The notes under the pieces: generated by a model
Databases searched by the model: none
Told to the model about the DNA's origin: nothing
Seen by the model: the letters and a program-made list of their open reading frames with translations, nothing else
Shown: positions 8,030 to 17,107 of the stretch, piece by piece
How positions within the stretch are numbered: the first letter of the stretch is position 1
Layout: every line of letters starts with the position of its first letter
From: an uncultured Oscillospiraceae bacterium
GTDB taxonomy: Bacteria; Bacillota; Clostridia; Oscillospirales; Oscillospiraceae
NCBI GenBank assembly: GCA_934597345.1
Contig: CAKTRJ010000011.1
Location: 1-60,792 of the forward strand
Reading direction: 5' to 3'
DNA length: 60,792 nt
Program-made: the position numbers and the translations under genes

Positions 8030-8952
8030 TTCAGATACCTCCCGGCTTCCTTTTCCAGCGCCTGCCACACCGGATACGCCGCGCCGTTTTCATCGAAGAA
8101 GCGCTTCATATCCCGGTTCAGGGCGCTCATCTCCTCCACCGCGTTCATGGCATGATCCGACACGCAGATCTTGCCCAGGCTCGTGGCGCAGATGAGCTTA
8201 AAGAAGCGCAGGCAGGTCTTTCGATAAGCGGCGCTCTCGAAATCCGCGTCCTCCTTCGGCAGGATCCCATGCCCGGCGTTCCGGATGGCGCGGTAGCCCT
8301 CGATATTGGCGTCAATGAGCCGGTTCAGGTAGGCGGTATTCCCCTTGAGCCGCTTCAGATCGCCGTCGGACTTATAGCAGGCGAAGGCCGCCGGCAGCAC
8401 AAATGCCGCGTGGCACAGGAGATAGTCCTCCATGTTAGGCTCGTAGGCCACCTTATACTTCGTCCCGGAAAATATCTGGCCGATCAGCGTCTCGTTGGAG
8501 GCTGCACCGCGCAGCTGGCCGATGGTGATCTTGCGGAGATCCACCGAAACGACGCGGTCGCGCTCCCGATGGCCCGCCGCGCTGACGAAGGCGAACATCA
8601 CGTTTTTCTCCGGCAGCAGCGCGGCTACCTCCGCCGCGCGCACGTCGTTGCCGACGAAAACGATGTTCTTTGTCGCGTTGGCCCGCAGGATTTCGATCAT
8701 GCTCTCCAGCTGCATATAGCGCACCACGGCAAAGATCACGTCATAGCGATCCTCCGGGGCCAGCTGGGTCACCACCGGGATATGGCTGACACGCATGCGG
8801 GGCGAAAATTGATTTTTGATCCGCAGTCCGTTCTTCTGCAGCTCCTCCGCCCACTCTCCCCGGGCCAGCAGCGTGGTGTCTTTCCCGGCGCGGAACAGAT
8901 CGTTGGCCAGGTTGCAGCCCAGCACGCCCGCGCCGAATACCAGAATTCTCAT
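8026..8952 (-). CDS. ketopantoate reductase-like (PanE/ApbA family) oxidoreductase
   Basis: 308 residues. The N-terminus has a Rossmann dinucleotide-binding start, ILVFGAGVLGCNLA. The C-terminal half is helical, as in 6-phosphogluconate-dehydrogenase-like folds. PanE proteins reduce 2-dehydropantoate with NADPH in pantothenate synthesis. Many divergent family members, including this one with no pan genes nearby, have unknown substrates. AGGAGG stands ahead of the ATG at 8952. The stop overlaps a small membrane protein, which suggests a specialised rather than a biosynthetic role. Confidence 0.65.
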   Translation of the reverse strand: MRILVFGAGVLGCNLANDLFRAGKDTTLLARGEWAEELQKNGLRIKNQFSPRMRVSHIPVVTQLAPEDRYDVIFAVVRYMQLESMIEILRANATKNIVFVGNDVRAAEVAALLPEKNVMFAFVSAAGHRERDRVVSVDLRKITIGQLRGAASNETLIGQIFSGTKYKVAYEPNMEDYLLCHAAFVLPAAFACYKSDGDLKRLKGNTAYLNRLIDANIEGYRAIRNAGHGILPKEDADFESAAYRKTCLRFFKLICATSLGKICVSDHAMNAVEEMSALNRDMKRFFDENGAAYPVWQALEKEAGRYLK

Positions 8953-9221
8953 AGCAAAGCCTCCTGCCTCTGAAAAATCATGTCCCCCGCCTTACCGCGG
9001 CGTCCGGGGAACTCCGTTCCGACTTCAAAATACTTCATATCACTTCTCCAATACGACGATCTTGTTGGAGATGTTTCGGATAAGAGGTGTATCCCCCCCA
9101 GCAGCTTATAAACCGGCATAAAAGCCGCCATTCCCTCGGTCAGGCACAGGTTCCCGACAAGCATCAAAAGCGCACCCAGGGTGCCCAGCAGGCAGTCTTT
9201 TCGATACGTCCTGAGATCCAT
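8949..9221 (-). pseudogene. possible remnant of a small membrane protein gene
   Basis: From the ATG at 9221 (with GAGGAGAG ahead) the frame gives MDLRTYRKDCLLGTLGALLM, an N-terminal membrane segment. It then drifts into a hydrophilic tail that does not look like a continuation. A second plausible start with GGAGAAG ahead (MKYFEVGTEFPG) lies inside. The stop overlaps the reductase ATG. The pattern suggests a shortened or frameshifted gene, with a run of Cs near 9090 as a possible slip site. It may instead be a real 90-residue protein. Confidence 0.3.
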
Positions 9222-9410
9222 GTGATCTCTCCTCACATGATCATTGGTGTCTTTTTGTCTTGCAGCAGTTAGATATTGCTAACCGCCGTGGTTTATTATA
9301 TCACCAGTTCTGGGCAAATACAATATGATCCTCAGATCCGCGGCGGTAAATTTCAAATGCCGCAGGTCTGCTGCCGCTGCGGCAGATACCCGCAGGGCGG
9401 CAAAATGTTC

Positions 9411-9439
9411 TTGGAATATTCCGGGATCCATGCTAAAAT
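9411..9439 (+). promoter_or_regulatory. promoter of the PLP decarboxylase gene
   Basis: TTGGAA (9411-9416), a 17-base spacer and TAAAAT (9434-9439) lie about 45 bases ahead of the ATG at 9485. The rest of the gap (9240-9410) shows a GC-rich palindromic patch around 9367-9385 and no gene. Confidence 0.6.
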
Positions 9440-9484
9440 GGTACCAGAACCCCCAAATCATTAACATGTTGGAGGAGCATCATC

Positions 9485-10693
9485 ATGAACGACCGCATCC
9501 TGACGCTGGCGCGTGAGCACGCGCCCTGTTACCTCTATGAATATGACGTGATGCAGCGGCAGGTGGAGACGCTGCGCCAGACCTTCCCCCGCTACGACCT
9601 GCTGTACTCCATCAAGGCCAACCCCTTCCCGCCGGTGGTGCGGGCGCTGGCCGGGCTCGGACTGGGCGCGGACGCCGCCTCCGCGCCGGAGGTGCTGCTG
9701 AGCCGGAAGTGCGGCATGGACAGGACGGACATCTTCTTCTCCGCCGCCGGAAAGTCCGACGCGGCGCTGGAGGCGGCGTGGGACGAGGGTGAGATCATCG
9801 CTGACTCTCTGGGCGAGGTGGTGCGCATCGGCGCGCTGTGTGAAAAAAAGGGGCAGCACCGGGCCATCGGCGTGCGGATAAATCCCGCCTTCGGCATGGG
9901 CGGCGCGGCGGGCGGAAGCAGCAAGTTCGGCATCAACGAGGAGGATCTGCCCCGGCTGAAAGCGCTGCTGGACACGCTGCCAGTGACGGTGAAGGGCATC
10001 CATGTCCACCTGAAGTCCCAGAATCTGGACGCCGACGTGCTGGGCGGCTGCTACCGGGACAGCTGGGCGCTGGCCAAACGGGTACGGGACGCGCTGGAGT
10101 GCGAAATGCGTTATGTTAACTTCGGCAGCGGCGTGGGCGTGGCCTATGACGAGGCCTTCGAGCAGCCCATGGCACTGGAGCGGCTGCGGACGTACACCGA
10201 CGCCATCGCCGCCGACAACGACGCCACGCTGCGGGCGCGGCTGATGATCGAGACAGGCCGCTTTCCCACGGCGCAGGCAGGCACCTACTGGCTGCGGGTG
10301 GTGGACAAAAAGTTCTCCCGCGGCAAGACCTACGTCATTGCGGAGAACTGCATGAACGGCCTGCAGAAGCCCGCGCTGGCGGCCATGCTGCGCCATGAGC
10401 TGGGCGGCGCGGCCCCCACCCCCTATGAGCCGCTGTTCACCTCGGAATGGGCGTTCCCCGTCATTGCCCACGGCGACGAAAGCCGCACGGAGACGGTGGA
10501 CATCGTGGGCAATCTGTGCTGTGCCGCCGACGTGCTGGCGGAGGACTTCACCGGCCCGGCGCTGGCGGTGGGCGACCTGATCGAGGTGCGCAACGCCGGA
10601 GCCTACGCCTGTACGTTGACGGCCCAGCGGTTTTCCAGCCACACGCCGCCGCAGGAGCTGCTGGTGTACGGCGACGGTACTGTGGAAGCGTAA
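9485..10693 (+). CDS. group IV PLP-dependent decarboxylase (diaminopimelate decarboxylase-like)
   Basis: 402 residues of the alanine-racemase-fold decarboxylase family. The PLP lysine is K44 in YSIKAN, and the glycine-rich phosphate loop is FGSGVGV. Diaminopimelate decarboxylases usually carry EPGR; here it is ETGR, and the C-terminal substrate Cys motif is replaced by the less usual VGNLCCAADVLAED. The substrate may therefore be diaminopimelate, carboxynorspermidine or another amino acid. No lysine genes surround it. The nearby arginine-catabolic genes make a basic amino acid plausible, but that is inference. GGAGGAGCATC precedes the ATG, and a good promoter lies upstream. Confidence 0.7.
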   Translation: MNDRILTLAREHAPCYLYEYDVMQRQVETLRQTFPRYDLLYSIKANPFPPVVRALAGLGLGADAASAPEVLLSRKCGMDRTDIFFSAAGKSDAALEAAWDEGEIIADSLGEVVRIGALCEKKGQHRAIGVRINPAFGMGGAAGGSSKFGINEEDLPRLKALLDTLPVTVKGIHVHLKSQNLDADVLGGCYRDSWALAKRVRDALECEMRYVNFGSGVGVAYDEAFEQPMALERLRTYTDAIAADNDATLRARLMIETGRFPTAQAGTYWLRVVDKKFSRGKTYVIAENCMNGLQKPALAAMLRHELGGAAPTPYEPLFTSEWAFPVIAHGDESRTETVDIVGNLCCAADVLAEDFTGPALAVGDLIEVRNAGAYACTLTAQRFSSHTPPQELLVYGDGTVEA

Positions 10694-10804
10694 AATTTGG
10701 GGGAACGGAGCGGTTTTTGCCGTTTCGCCCTTTACAGGGATAAAGAAACCATGTAAAATAGTAAAAAAGCCCTGCGGGGCAATATGGGAAAGGAAACGAT
10801 CACT

Positions 10805-11179
10805 ATGGGTAAATTTGTTGTCAAAGCCATCAAAACCGGCTTCGTGTTCAACCTGAAGGCCGGAAATGGCGAGACCATCGCCACCAGTGAGGTCTATACC
10901 ACCGAGGCCGCCTGCCTGAAGGGCGTGGAGTCCGTCCGCAAGAACGCCGCGGACGCCAAGCTGGAGGATCAGACCGTGGCCGAGGTGGCCGCCGTCACCA
11001 ACCCCAAGTTCGAGATGTATACCGACAAGGCCGGTGAGTTCCGCTTCCGCCTGAAGGCCCGCAACGGCGAGACCATCGCCGCCAGCGAGGGCTATAAGGC
11101 CAAGGCCTCCTGCCTGAACGGCATCGACTCCGTTCGCCGCAACGCACCGGACGCCGCCGTGGAGAAGATCGAGGGCTGA
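10805..11179 (+). CDS. YegP-type DUF1508 protein, two tandem domains
   Basis: 124 residues from ATG 10805, chosen for the AAAGGA ahead of it; the frame extends 21 bases further without a site. The two halves are homologous. Each has FVFNLKAGNGETIATSE or FRFRLKARNGETIAASE followed by a Y-x-x-x-x-x-CLxGI/VxSVR(K/R)NA pattern. That is the DUF1508 fold, of unknown function, often stress-linked. It follows the decarboxylase by 111 bases and is closed by a strong hairpin. Confidence 0.85.
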   Translation: MGKFVVKAIKTGFVFNLKAGNGETIATSEVYTTEAACLKGVESVRKNAADAKLEDQTVAEVAAVTNPKFEMYTDKAGEFRFRLKARNGETIAASEGYKAKASCLNGIDSVRRNAPDAAVEKIEG

Positions 11180-11196
11180 CAAAACCGCCGATACGA

Positions 11197-11236
11197 AAAG
11201 GACTGACACTTTGCGTGTCAGTCCTTTCTGTTTTTA
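11197..11236 (+). terminator. intrinsic terminator, works both ways
   Basis: AAGGACTGACAC and GTGTCAGTCCTT form a perfect 12-bp stem with loop TTTGC, followed by TCTGTTTTT on the plus strand and CTTTTCG on the minus strand. It sits between convergent genes. Confidence 0.85.
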
Positions 11237-11277
11237 TGTCAACCAATACACTCATGACAGCCAAACGACTTTTTCTG

Positions 11278-12381
11278 TCATTGCGGATAAACGCCCAGAT
11301 CCCGGGCGACTTTGGTAATGAAGTCCTGCACGTTGGTGACCATGGTGGTGGCACTGAGACTGCCGCGATCCAGCAGCTTATTGACCACGAACTCGTCGGC
11401 GTCCACGGCATAGAGGTAAACAGGCCGTACCGAGCCGTCCGACATCACCCGGAAGGAGGGCGTCATGTTACCGGCGGCGATGGTATGCAGCATGGTGGCA
11501 AGGCAGATCACCGTGGTAGCGCCCCGGACAAGCCCGCGCATGGCGGAAGCGCCCTCGTACACGTCGGCGTAAACCTCCGGCAGCGGGCCGTCATCGCGGA
11601 TGGAGCCGGTCAGCACAAAGGGAACATTGTGCCTGACGCAGCCGTACATGATGCCGTTATCGATGTGGTGATCCGCAATAAACTGCGGGATAGAGCCGCT
11701 GCGGCGCACCTTGTTCAGCACGTCCAGATGGTGATAGTGGCCGTTGGGGCGGCTGCGCTGGGTGTAGATGTCCTGCCCCAGCGCCGTATGGAGATAAGCC
11801 GCCTCCAGATCGTGGGTGCCCAGGGCGTTGCCTGCCAGCAAGCCGTGGCAATAGCCGTTGGCGATCATGGCCTCCATCGCGGCGCGTGCGCCGGCGTCAA
11901 AGGCGAAGGCGGGCCCCATGACCCAGATGATGCGGCCATGCTCCCGCTCGTGACGCAGCAGCGCCGCCAGATCGTCGTAATCCTTGGCGTAGGAGGTCTC
12001 GCGGCTGCGGCCCTGGCGGAACACGAACTGGTCGTCGTTGGCGTTCTCCTCCGTCACGAAGCCGTTACAGTGCATGTAGATGCCCTCCTCGCCCCGCTCG
12101 GTGCGGCCCACGATCACCCGGTCGCCCGCCTTCAGGTTGCGGGCCTCCACCGTGTCAAGGCAGCCGTCCGGGCGCAGCACCACACAGGCGTCCATGCGGC
12201 TCTCCTCCGCCAGATGCCACTGTCCGTCGATCTTGAAATACTCCGGGTACATGGAGGTGCTGTGAAAATCATCCGGGGCCACGCCGTCCCGCTCCGCCGC
12301 CTGCCACCGGGCGTCGGGCGCGGCGGTAAAGCAGGGCTGGGTGAAATCGGGATGATGATATTCCGGTAACGTAAATGCCAT
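11278..12381 (-). CDS. TIGR00300-type protein, ornithine cyclodeaminase-like
   Basis: 367 residues. The sequence resembles the conserved domain shared by LOR/SDH bifunctional proteins and archaeal alternative ornithine cyclodeaminases (TIGR00300). There is an N-terminal region with MDACVVLRPDGCLDTVEARN, then an NAD-binding half with VMGPAFAFDAGARAAMEAMI and GLLAGNALGTHDLEAAYL. Such enzymes convert ornithine to proline and ammonia. The gene follows arginine deiminase by 16 bases on the same strand. The natural reading is an arginine-to-proline route, but no ornithine carbamoyltransferase is seen here to make ornithine from citrulline. GAGAGAGG stands ahead of the ATG. Confidence 0.7.
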   Translation of the reverse strand: MAFTLPEYHHPDFTQPCFTAAPDARWQAAERDGVAPDDFHSTSMYPEYFKIDGQWHLAEESRMDACVVLRPDGCLDTVEARNLKAGDRVIVGRTERGEEGIYMHCNGFVTEENANDDQFVFRQGRSRETSYAKDYDDLAALLRHEREHGRIIWVMGPAFAFDAGARAAMEAMIANGYCHGLLAGNALGTHDLEAAYLHTALGQDIYTQRSRPNGHYHHLDVLNKVRRSGSIPQFIADHHIDNGIMYGCVRHNVPFVLTGSIRDDGPLPEVYADVYEGASAMRGLVRGATTVICLATMLHTIAAGNMTPSFRVMSDGSVRPVYLYAVDADEFVVNKLLDRGSLSATTMVTNVQDFITKVARDLGVYPQ

Positions 12382-12397
12382 GGTTTCCTCTCTCCTC

Positions 12398-13627
12398 TCA
12401 AATGCTCAGTTCACGGCGGCGCAGGGGCATGCTCATGCACCGCGGGCCGCCCCGTCCGCGGGACAGCTCGGAGCTGGGCATCTCCAGCACCTGTATGCCG
12501 TTGTCCCGCAATATGGCGTTGGTCACATAGTTGCGGTCGTACACCACCACCCTGCCGGGCGCGATGCACAGCGTGTTGGAGCCGTCGTTCCACTGCTCCC
12601 GCTCGGAGGCCACCCGGTCGCCGCCGCCGCAGCGGATCAGCTTCACACGGGGCAGTTCCAGCGCACGGGCCAGAATATCCTCCAGCGTGCCGGTGCGCTC
12701 CTCCACCCGCAGGCCGTCTCCGCCGTCGGAGGTGATGTGATAGACCCGCAGGGTACCCAAGATCTCCGGATGCACCGTGAAGGTGTCCCGATCCACCTGG
12801 GTCAGCACTGTGTCCAGATGCATGAAGGCCCGCAGATCGGGAATATCCAGCGCCAGAATGGCCCGGATCTCCGCCGTTTCATCCCGGAAGATGTTCCGGG
12901 CCAGCACCTCGATGGCCTCCGGCGTGGTGCGCTGGGACATACCCACCGCCAGCAGCCGGGGACTGAGGTTCAGGATATCACCGCCCTCGATGCTGAAGGG
13001 ATCCTCCCGCCGGTAGTAAAAAGGCACCTGACCGGCGTAATCGGGATGGTATTTCAGGATATACTGACCATAGATGGTCTCGCGGCGGCGGGTAGCGGAG
13101 TACATGGCGTTGAGACTGACGCCATGGCCGATGCAGGCGAAGGGATCGCGGGTAAAGTACAGATTGGGGATGGGATCCAGCACAAAGCGGTGGCTGCCGC
13201 GGGTCATGGACACCAGCGCGCCCTGCTGGCTCTCCGGCAGAAACTCCTCCACGCTGACGCCGGTCATGGTGCGGCGCACCAGCTCCCGGTCATCCAGCGC
13301 CATCAGGTAGTCATACAGCGCCGGCTGATAATGACGGGCGATACGGCCGCCCTCGTCGATGAACTGACGGACGAACCGGCGGCGCACCTGGGGATCCACC
13401 GCCAGCGTCCGGACCATCAGCTCCTCCAGATACACCACCTGCGTGCCGTTTTCCCGCAGCAGGGCGGCAAAGGCGTCATGCTCCTGCCGGGCGGCCCGCA
13501 GGTAGGGGATATCGTCAAACAGCAGCCGCTCCAGCTCGCCGGGCACCAACTGCTCCAGCTCCGCGCCGGGACGGTGCAGCAGCACTTGCTCCAGCGCGCC
13601 TATCTCACTTCTGACATTGATCGGCAT
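12398..13627 (-). CDS. arcA: arginine deiminase
   Basis: 409 residues, typical length. It hydrolyses arginine to citrulline and ammonia. Family signatures are visible: EGGDILNLS, FMHLDTVLTQVD, RCGGGD and the catalytic-cysteine end GGPRCMSMPL (C397). GGGGAGGAG precedes the ATG. The carbamoyltransferase and carbamate kinase that normally complete the pathway are not in this neighbourhood. Instead the next gene is ornithine cyclodeaminase-like. The upstream gap (13628-13744) is AT-richer and should hold its promoter. Confidence 0.93.
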   Translation of the reverse strand: MPINVRSEIGALEQVLLHRPGAELEQLVPGELERLLFDDIPYLRAARQEHDAFAALLRENGTQVVYLEELMVRTLAVDPQVRRRFVRQFIDEGGRIARHYQPALYDYLMALDDRELVRRTMTGVSVEEFLPESQQGALVSMTRGSHRFVLDPIPNLYFTRDPFACIGHGVSLNAMYSATRRRETIYGQYILKYHPDYAGQVPFYYRREDPFSIEGGDILNLSPRLLAVGMSQRTTPEAIEVLARNIFRDETAEIRAILALDIPDLRAFMHLDTVLTQVDRDTFTVHPEILGTLRVYHITSDGGDGLRVEERTGTLEDILARALELPRVKLIRCGGGDRVASEREQWNDGSNTLCIAPGRVVVYDRNYVTNAILRDNGIQVLEMPSSELSRGRGGPRCMSMPLRRRELSI

Positions 13628-13744
13628 AGGCTCCTCCCCTGTCGTCTGATATGTTCCATTCTATTGTACAGGGTTTCCCAAAATGAGAAGGGACATTCCG
13701 GCGGCGTTCTGTGGTATTTTAACGGTGACCTCCCTGCCGCAGGC

Positions 13745-13784
13745 GCAAAAAAGACCGCTGTGGAGAAGCTCCACAGCGGTCTTT
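13745..13784 (-). terminator. terminator after the pyrophosphatase gene
   Basis: A perfect stem (AAAGACCGCTGTGGA against TCCACAGCGGTCTTT) with a 5-base loop. On the minus strand it is followed by a T run. Confidence 0.85.
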
Positions 13785-13795
13785 GTATGTATTTC

Positions 13796-15430
13796 TCAGC
13801 CCCACAGGGTGGTCAGCATGGGAATGACCTGCTTCTTGCGGGACATGACGCCCGGCAGGAATGCCGTGTTGTCCTTGGGCTCCACGGCAAAGGCATTGCG
13901 GATGACCTCGTCGCTGCCGATATACAGCAGCTGTGTGCCCTCCTGCAAGACATCCGTCAGCATCAGGATCACCATGTCGTAGCCGTGCTCCTGCCGCATC
14001 TGGCGCATAGCCTTCAGCAGATCGTCCTTGCGCTCCATCAGGTGCTCGGAGTTGATACACGTCACCTGACCCACGCCCAGATTCTGCTCGGCGATGTGGA
14101 ACTCCTTGAAGTCGCTGCGCAGCAGCTCCTCGGCGGACTTGCCGTCCACCGCGCCGGCGGCGAACAGTTCACGGCCCAGATCGTCCAGCGATACGCGGGC
14201 CATACGGGCCAGGCGCTCGGCCATGGCGATATCCCGCTTGGTGCAGGTGGGGGACTTGAACATGACCGTATCCGACAGGATGGCCGCCGCCATCAAGCCC
14301 GCCATATGGGGCGAGGGCATGACGCCGTGCTCCTGATACATGGAGGTGATAATGGTGTTGGTGCTGCCCACCGGCTCGTTGCGGACGTTGATGGGCTGGC
14401 GGGTCTGGATATCCGCCAGACGGTGGTGATCCACGATGGCCAGGATCTCCGCCTGCTCGATGCCCGGCACAGTCTGGGACAGCTCGTTATGATCCACCAG
14501 CACCACCTGCTTGCGTCTTGGCCGCAGCAAATGGTAACGGGACAGGGTGCCGACCACCTTCTCCTCCTCATCCAGCACGGGATAGCAGCGGTAGCGGCTC
14601 TTCAGCACCACCTCGCGGACGTCGTCGATATAATCATCCAGATGGAAGCAGATCAGATCGCCGGTGGCGCAGGGGCGGGAGATGGGGATGGCCTGATAGA
14701 TCAGGCGGTGGACGCGGCTGGCGTCAAAGGGAGTGGAGATGATGCAGGTCTTGCCCGCGTTCTTGATCCACTCCGGATCCACATCGGTCTGGCACAGGAT
14801 CAGGCAGGACACCTGCATGTCCAGCGCGCGGCGGATCATATCCGGCTGGCTGCCGCACAGCACGATGCTGTCGGAGCTGTCGAACAGCAGGTTCTCGCAG
14901 CTCTGGGGCAGGGCAATGGACACGCTGCCGGACAGGGTATCCACCAGGTCGCCGCCCTCGCCCACGACGCGGCCCTCGATAACGCTGAGGAGGTTGAACA
15001 TGGGGACCTCCTCCACCACGGGGTTGGCGATGGTGTTCAGGCTGAAGGTGGCGATGTCACCGGCGGACAGCATGCCGTACAATGTACCGTCCTCGTTGGT
15101 GACGGGGATGGCGGAGATCTTCTGATTGCGCATCAGCTGCCACGCCCGATCCATGGTGACGGAGGAGTCCAGGCAGGGCGGCCGGTCAAAGTCCAGATCA
15201 CGCACCTGGGTGCGGACGTTCTGGATCAGCCGGGGCGGCTTGAAGCCGAAGCGCTTCAGCATCCGGTTGGTCTCGTCGCTGATGGCGCCCAGATGCACCG
15301 CCACATACTCCTTTTCGCCCAATGCGTTCTTCAGCGCGGCGTAGGACATGGCGGCGACGATGGAGTCGGTATCCGGGTTGCGGTGGCCGGTCACATAGAT
15401 CTCGTTCATACCTTTCAAGCTCCTTTGCAT
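13796..15430 (-). CDS. ppaC: manganese-dependent inorganic pyrophosphatase with CBS-DRTGG-CBS insert
   Basis: A DHH-family pyrophosphatase of the regulated type. The N-terminal half of the DHH domain (GHRNPDTDSIVAA) is followed by CBS 1 (about residues 70-130), a DRTGG-like middle, CBS 2 (about 250-305), then the rest of DHH with VDHNELSQ and IVDHHRLAD and a DHHA2 C-terminus. The CBS pair binds adenine nucleotides in this family and adjusts pyrophosphate hydrolysis to energy state. Two starts are possible: 15430 (GAAGGA seven bases ahead) and 15409 (stronger AAAGGAG, ten bases ahead, and the usual N-terminus MNEIYVTGH). Monocistronic, with its own terminator. Confidence 0.9.
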   Translation of the reverse strand: MQRSLKGMNEIYVTGHRNPDTDSIVAAMSYAALKNALGEKEYVAVHLGAISDETNRMLKRFGFKPPRLIQNVRTQVRDLDFDRPPCLDSSVTMDRAWQLMRNQKISAIPVTNEDGTLYGMLSAGDIATFSLNTIANPVVEEVPMFNLLSVIEGRVVGEGGDLVDTLSGSVSIALPQSCENLLFDSSDSIVLCGSQPDMIRRALDMQVSCLILCQTDVDPEWIKNAGKTCIISTPFDASRVHRLIYQAIPISRPCATGDLICFHLDDYIDDVREVVLKSRYRCYPVLDEEEKVVGTLSRYHLLRPRRKQVVLVDHNELSQTVPGIEQAEILAIVDHHRLADIQTRQPINVRNEPVGSTNTIITSMYQEHGVMPSPHMAGLMAAAILSDTVMFKSPTCTKRDIAMAERLARMARVSLDDLGRELFAAGAVDGKSAEELLRSDFKEFHIAEQNLGVGQVTCINSEHLMERKDDLLKAMRQMRQEHGYDMVILMLTDVLQEGTQLLYIGSDEVIRNAFAVEPKDNTAFLPGVMSRKKQVIPMLTTLWG

Positions 15431-15486
15431 AGCGTTTTCCTTCTTTGCTGATATTATAGTGCAGGCCGCGCCGCCGGTCAATGGGC

Positions 15487-15515
15487 TTGATTTACAGAAA
15501 AAACCATGTTATCAT
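15487..15515 (+). promoter_or_regulatory. promoter of the MATE transporter gene
   Basis: TTGATT (15487-15492), 17 bases, TATCAT (15510-15515). Transcription would start near 15522, which rules out the upstream ATG at 15506 and supports the ATG at 15554. Confidence 0.6.
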
Positions 15516-15553
15516 TAAATTTAAGTAAAGAAATCACAGAAACAGGGTGTTAT

Positions 15554-17029
15554 ATGTATCTCAATCATCATCTTCACGAGACAAAGCACCTGAAGGAGGC
15601 CAACCTTCTTCAGGAAGAAAAATACCTGCATCTGACCACTGAGCCTGTGGGAAGGCTGGTGTGCGAAATGGCGGTGCCCACCATCATCTCCATGCTGGTG
15701 ACGGCGGTGTATAATCTGGCGGACACCTTCTTTGTGGGACTGATGCACTCCAACGCGGCCACCGGTGCGGTGGGCGTGGTCTTTTCGCTGATGGCCATCA
15801 TTCAGGCCACCGGCTTTTTCTTCGGGCAGGGCAGCGGCAACTACATCTCCCGCCAGCTGGGCCGCCATGAGACCGAGGATGCCGAGACTATGGCCATCAC
15901 TGCCGTGACGCTGGCCTTTTCCATGGGCGTGGTGGTGCTGATCCTGGGCCAGATCTTCTTGCAGCCCCTGGCCCGGCTGCTGGGCTCCACGGAAACCATC
16001 CTTCCCTATGCCTGCGACTATCTGCGGATCATCCTGCTGGGCGCGCCGTATATGACCGCTTCCTTTGTGCTGAACAACCAGCTGCGCTTTCAGGGCAGCG
16101 CCATGTACAGCATGATCGGCATCGTGGCGGGCGCGGTCATCAACGTGGGGCTTGACCCGCTGCTGATCTTCACCTTCCAGATGGGCATTAAAGGCGCGGC
16201 GCTGGCCACTATCATCGGGCAGCTGTTCTCCTTCGGATTGCTGCTGTTCGGCTGCACGCGGGGCGGCAACCTGCGGCTCCACCCCAGCAAGATCCGCTTC
16301 ACCCGCCACATTTTCAAGGAAATTCTCCGGGGCGGCTTCCCCAGCCTGTGCCGCCAGAGCCTGATGGCCATTTCCACCATCTGCCTGAACAACGCCTCCG
16401 GCCTGTACGGCGACGCGGCCATCGCCGCCATGAGCGTGGTGAGCCGGATCATGACCATGGCCAACTCCGCTCTCATCGGCTTCGGCCAGGGCTTCCAGCC
16501 GGTGTGCGGCTTCAACTACGGCGCCAAGCTCTATGACCGGGTGCGGGAGGGCTTCCGCTTCTGCGTCAAATGGGGCACACTGTTTCTGGTGGCGGCAGGC
16601 ATCCTGGGCTACATTTTCGCGCCCCAGCTGGTGGCCATCTTCCGGGATGATCCGGAGGTGGTGGCCTTCGGCACGGTGGCCATGCGGTGCCAGTGTGTCA
16701 CCTTCCCGCTGGCGGCCTACGCGCTGGTCAGCAATATGATGACCCAGACCATGGGCAAGACGCTGCCGGCCACCATTCTGGCCGCCGCCCGTCAGGGCCT
16801 GTTCTTCATCCCCGCCGTGCTGCTGATGCCCCTGTGGCTGGATCAGCTGGGCGTGCAGCTGGCCCAGTCGGTGGCGGATGTGCTGTCCTTCGCGCTGACG
16901 CTGGTGATGATGCGGCGGGTGTTCCTCAACCTGAAGGCCGAGGAAAACGCCGACATGCTGCTGCGGCATCACCGGGAATCCGCGCCTTATTCCGCGGAAA
17001 ATGCGCCGGAACTGCCGGAAACGCCCTGA
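15554..17029 (+). CDS. MATE-family multidrug/cation antiporter
   Basis: About 491 residues with roughly 12 membrane segments in two homologous MatE halves (first from about residue 40, second from about 260, where SLCRQSLMAISTICLNNA appears). The N-terminus before the first segment is hydrophilic. MATE proteins export drugs or metabolites by sodium or proton antiport. Start 15554 is preferred because the promoter at 15487-15515 places the transcript start between the two candidate ATGs. Substrate unknown. The gene stands alone. Confidence 0.88.
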   Translation: MYLNHHLHETKHLKEANLLQEEKYLHLTTEPVGRLVCEMAVPTIISMLVTAVYNLADTFFVGLMHSNAATGAVGVVFSLMAIIQATGFFFGQGSGNYISRQLGRHETEDAETMAITAVTLAFSMGVVVLILGQIFLQPLARLLGSTETILPYACDYLRIILLGAPYMTASFVLNNQLRFQGSAMYSMIGIVAGAVINVGLDPLLIFTFQMGIKGAALATIIGQLFSFGLLLFGCTRGGNLRLHPSKIRFTRHIFKEILRGGFPSLCRQSLMAISTICLNNASGLYGDAAIAAMSVVSRIMTMANSALIGFGQGFQPVCGFNYGAKLYDRVREGFRFCVKWGTLFLVAAGILGYIFAPQLVAIFRDDPEVVAFGTVAMRCQCVTFPLAAYALVSNMMTQTMGKTLPATILAAARQGLFFIPAVLLMPLWLDQLGVQLAQSVADVLSFALTLVMMRRVFLNLKAEENADMLLRHHRESAPYSAENAPELPETP

Positions 17030-17036
17030 TCCCCCC

Positions 17037-17065
17037 TTTACAGCCCACATTTTTTCGGATATAAT
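17037..17065 (+). promoter_or_regulatory. promoter of prfB
   Basis: TTTACA (17037-17042), a 17-base spacer and a perfect TATAAT (17060-17065), 42 bases ahead of the ATG. Confidence 0.75.
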
Positions 17066-17107
17066 AGTTTAGTTACTGAAATCTACGATATAAGGAGATC
17101 GACACAT

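Noticed and set aside
9240..9410. RNA gene or riboswitch ahead of the decarboxylase gene
   Set aside because: Only a short GC-rich palindromic patch is visible; no known aptamer consensus was recognised, and the promoter lies downstream of it.
12380..15451. Open frame of 1023 codons on the plus strand
   Set aside because: It is antisense to arcA and ppaC, which have clear domains, ribosome sites and terminators. His/Gly/Gln-rich translation is typical of a shadow frame opposite GC-rich genes.
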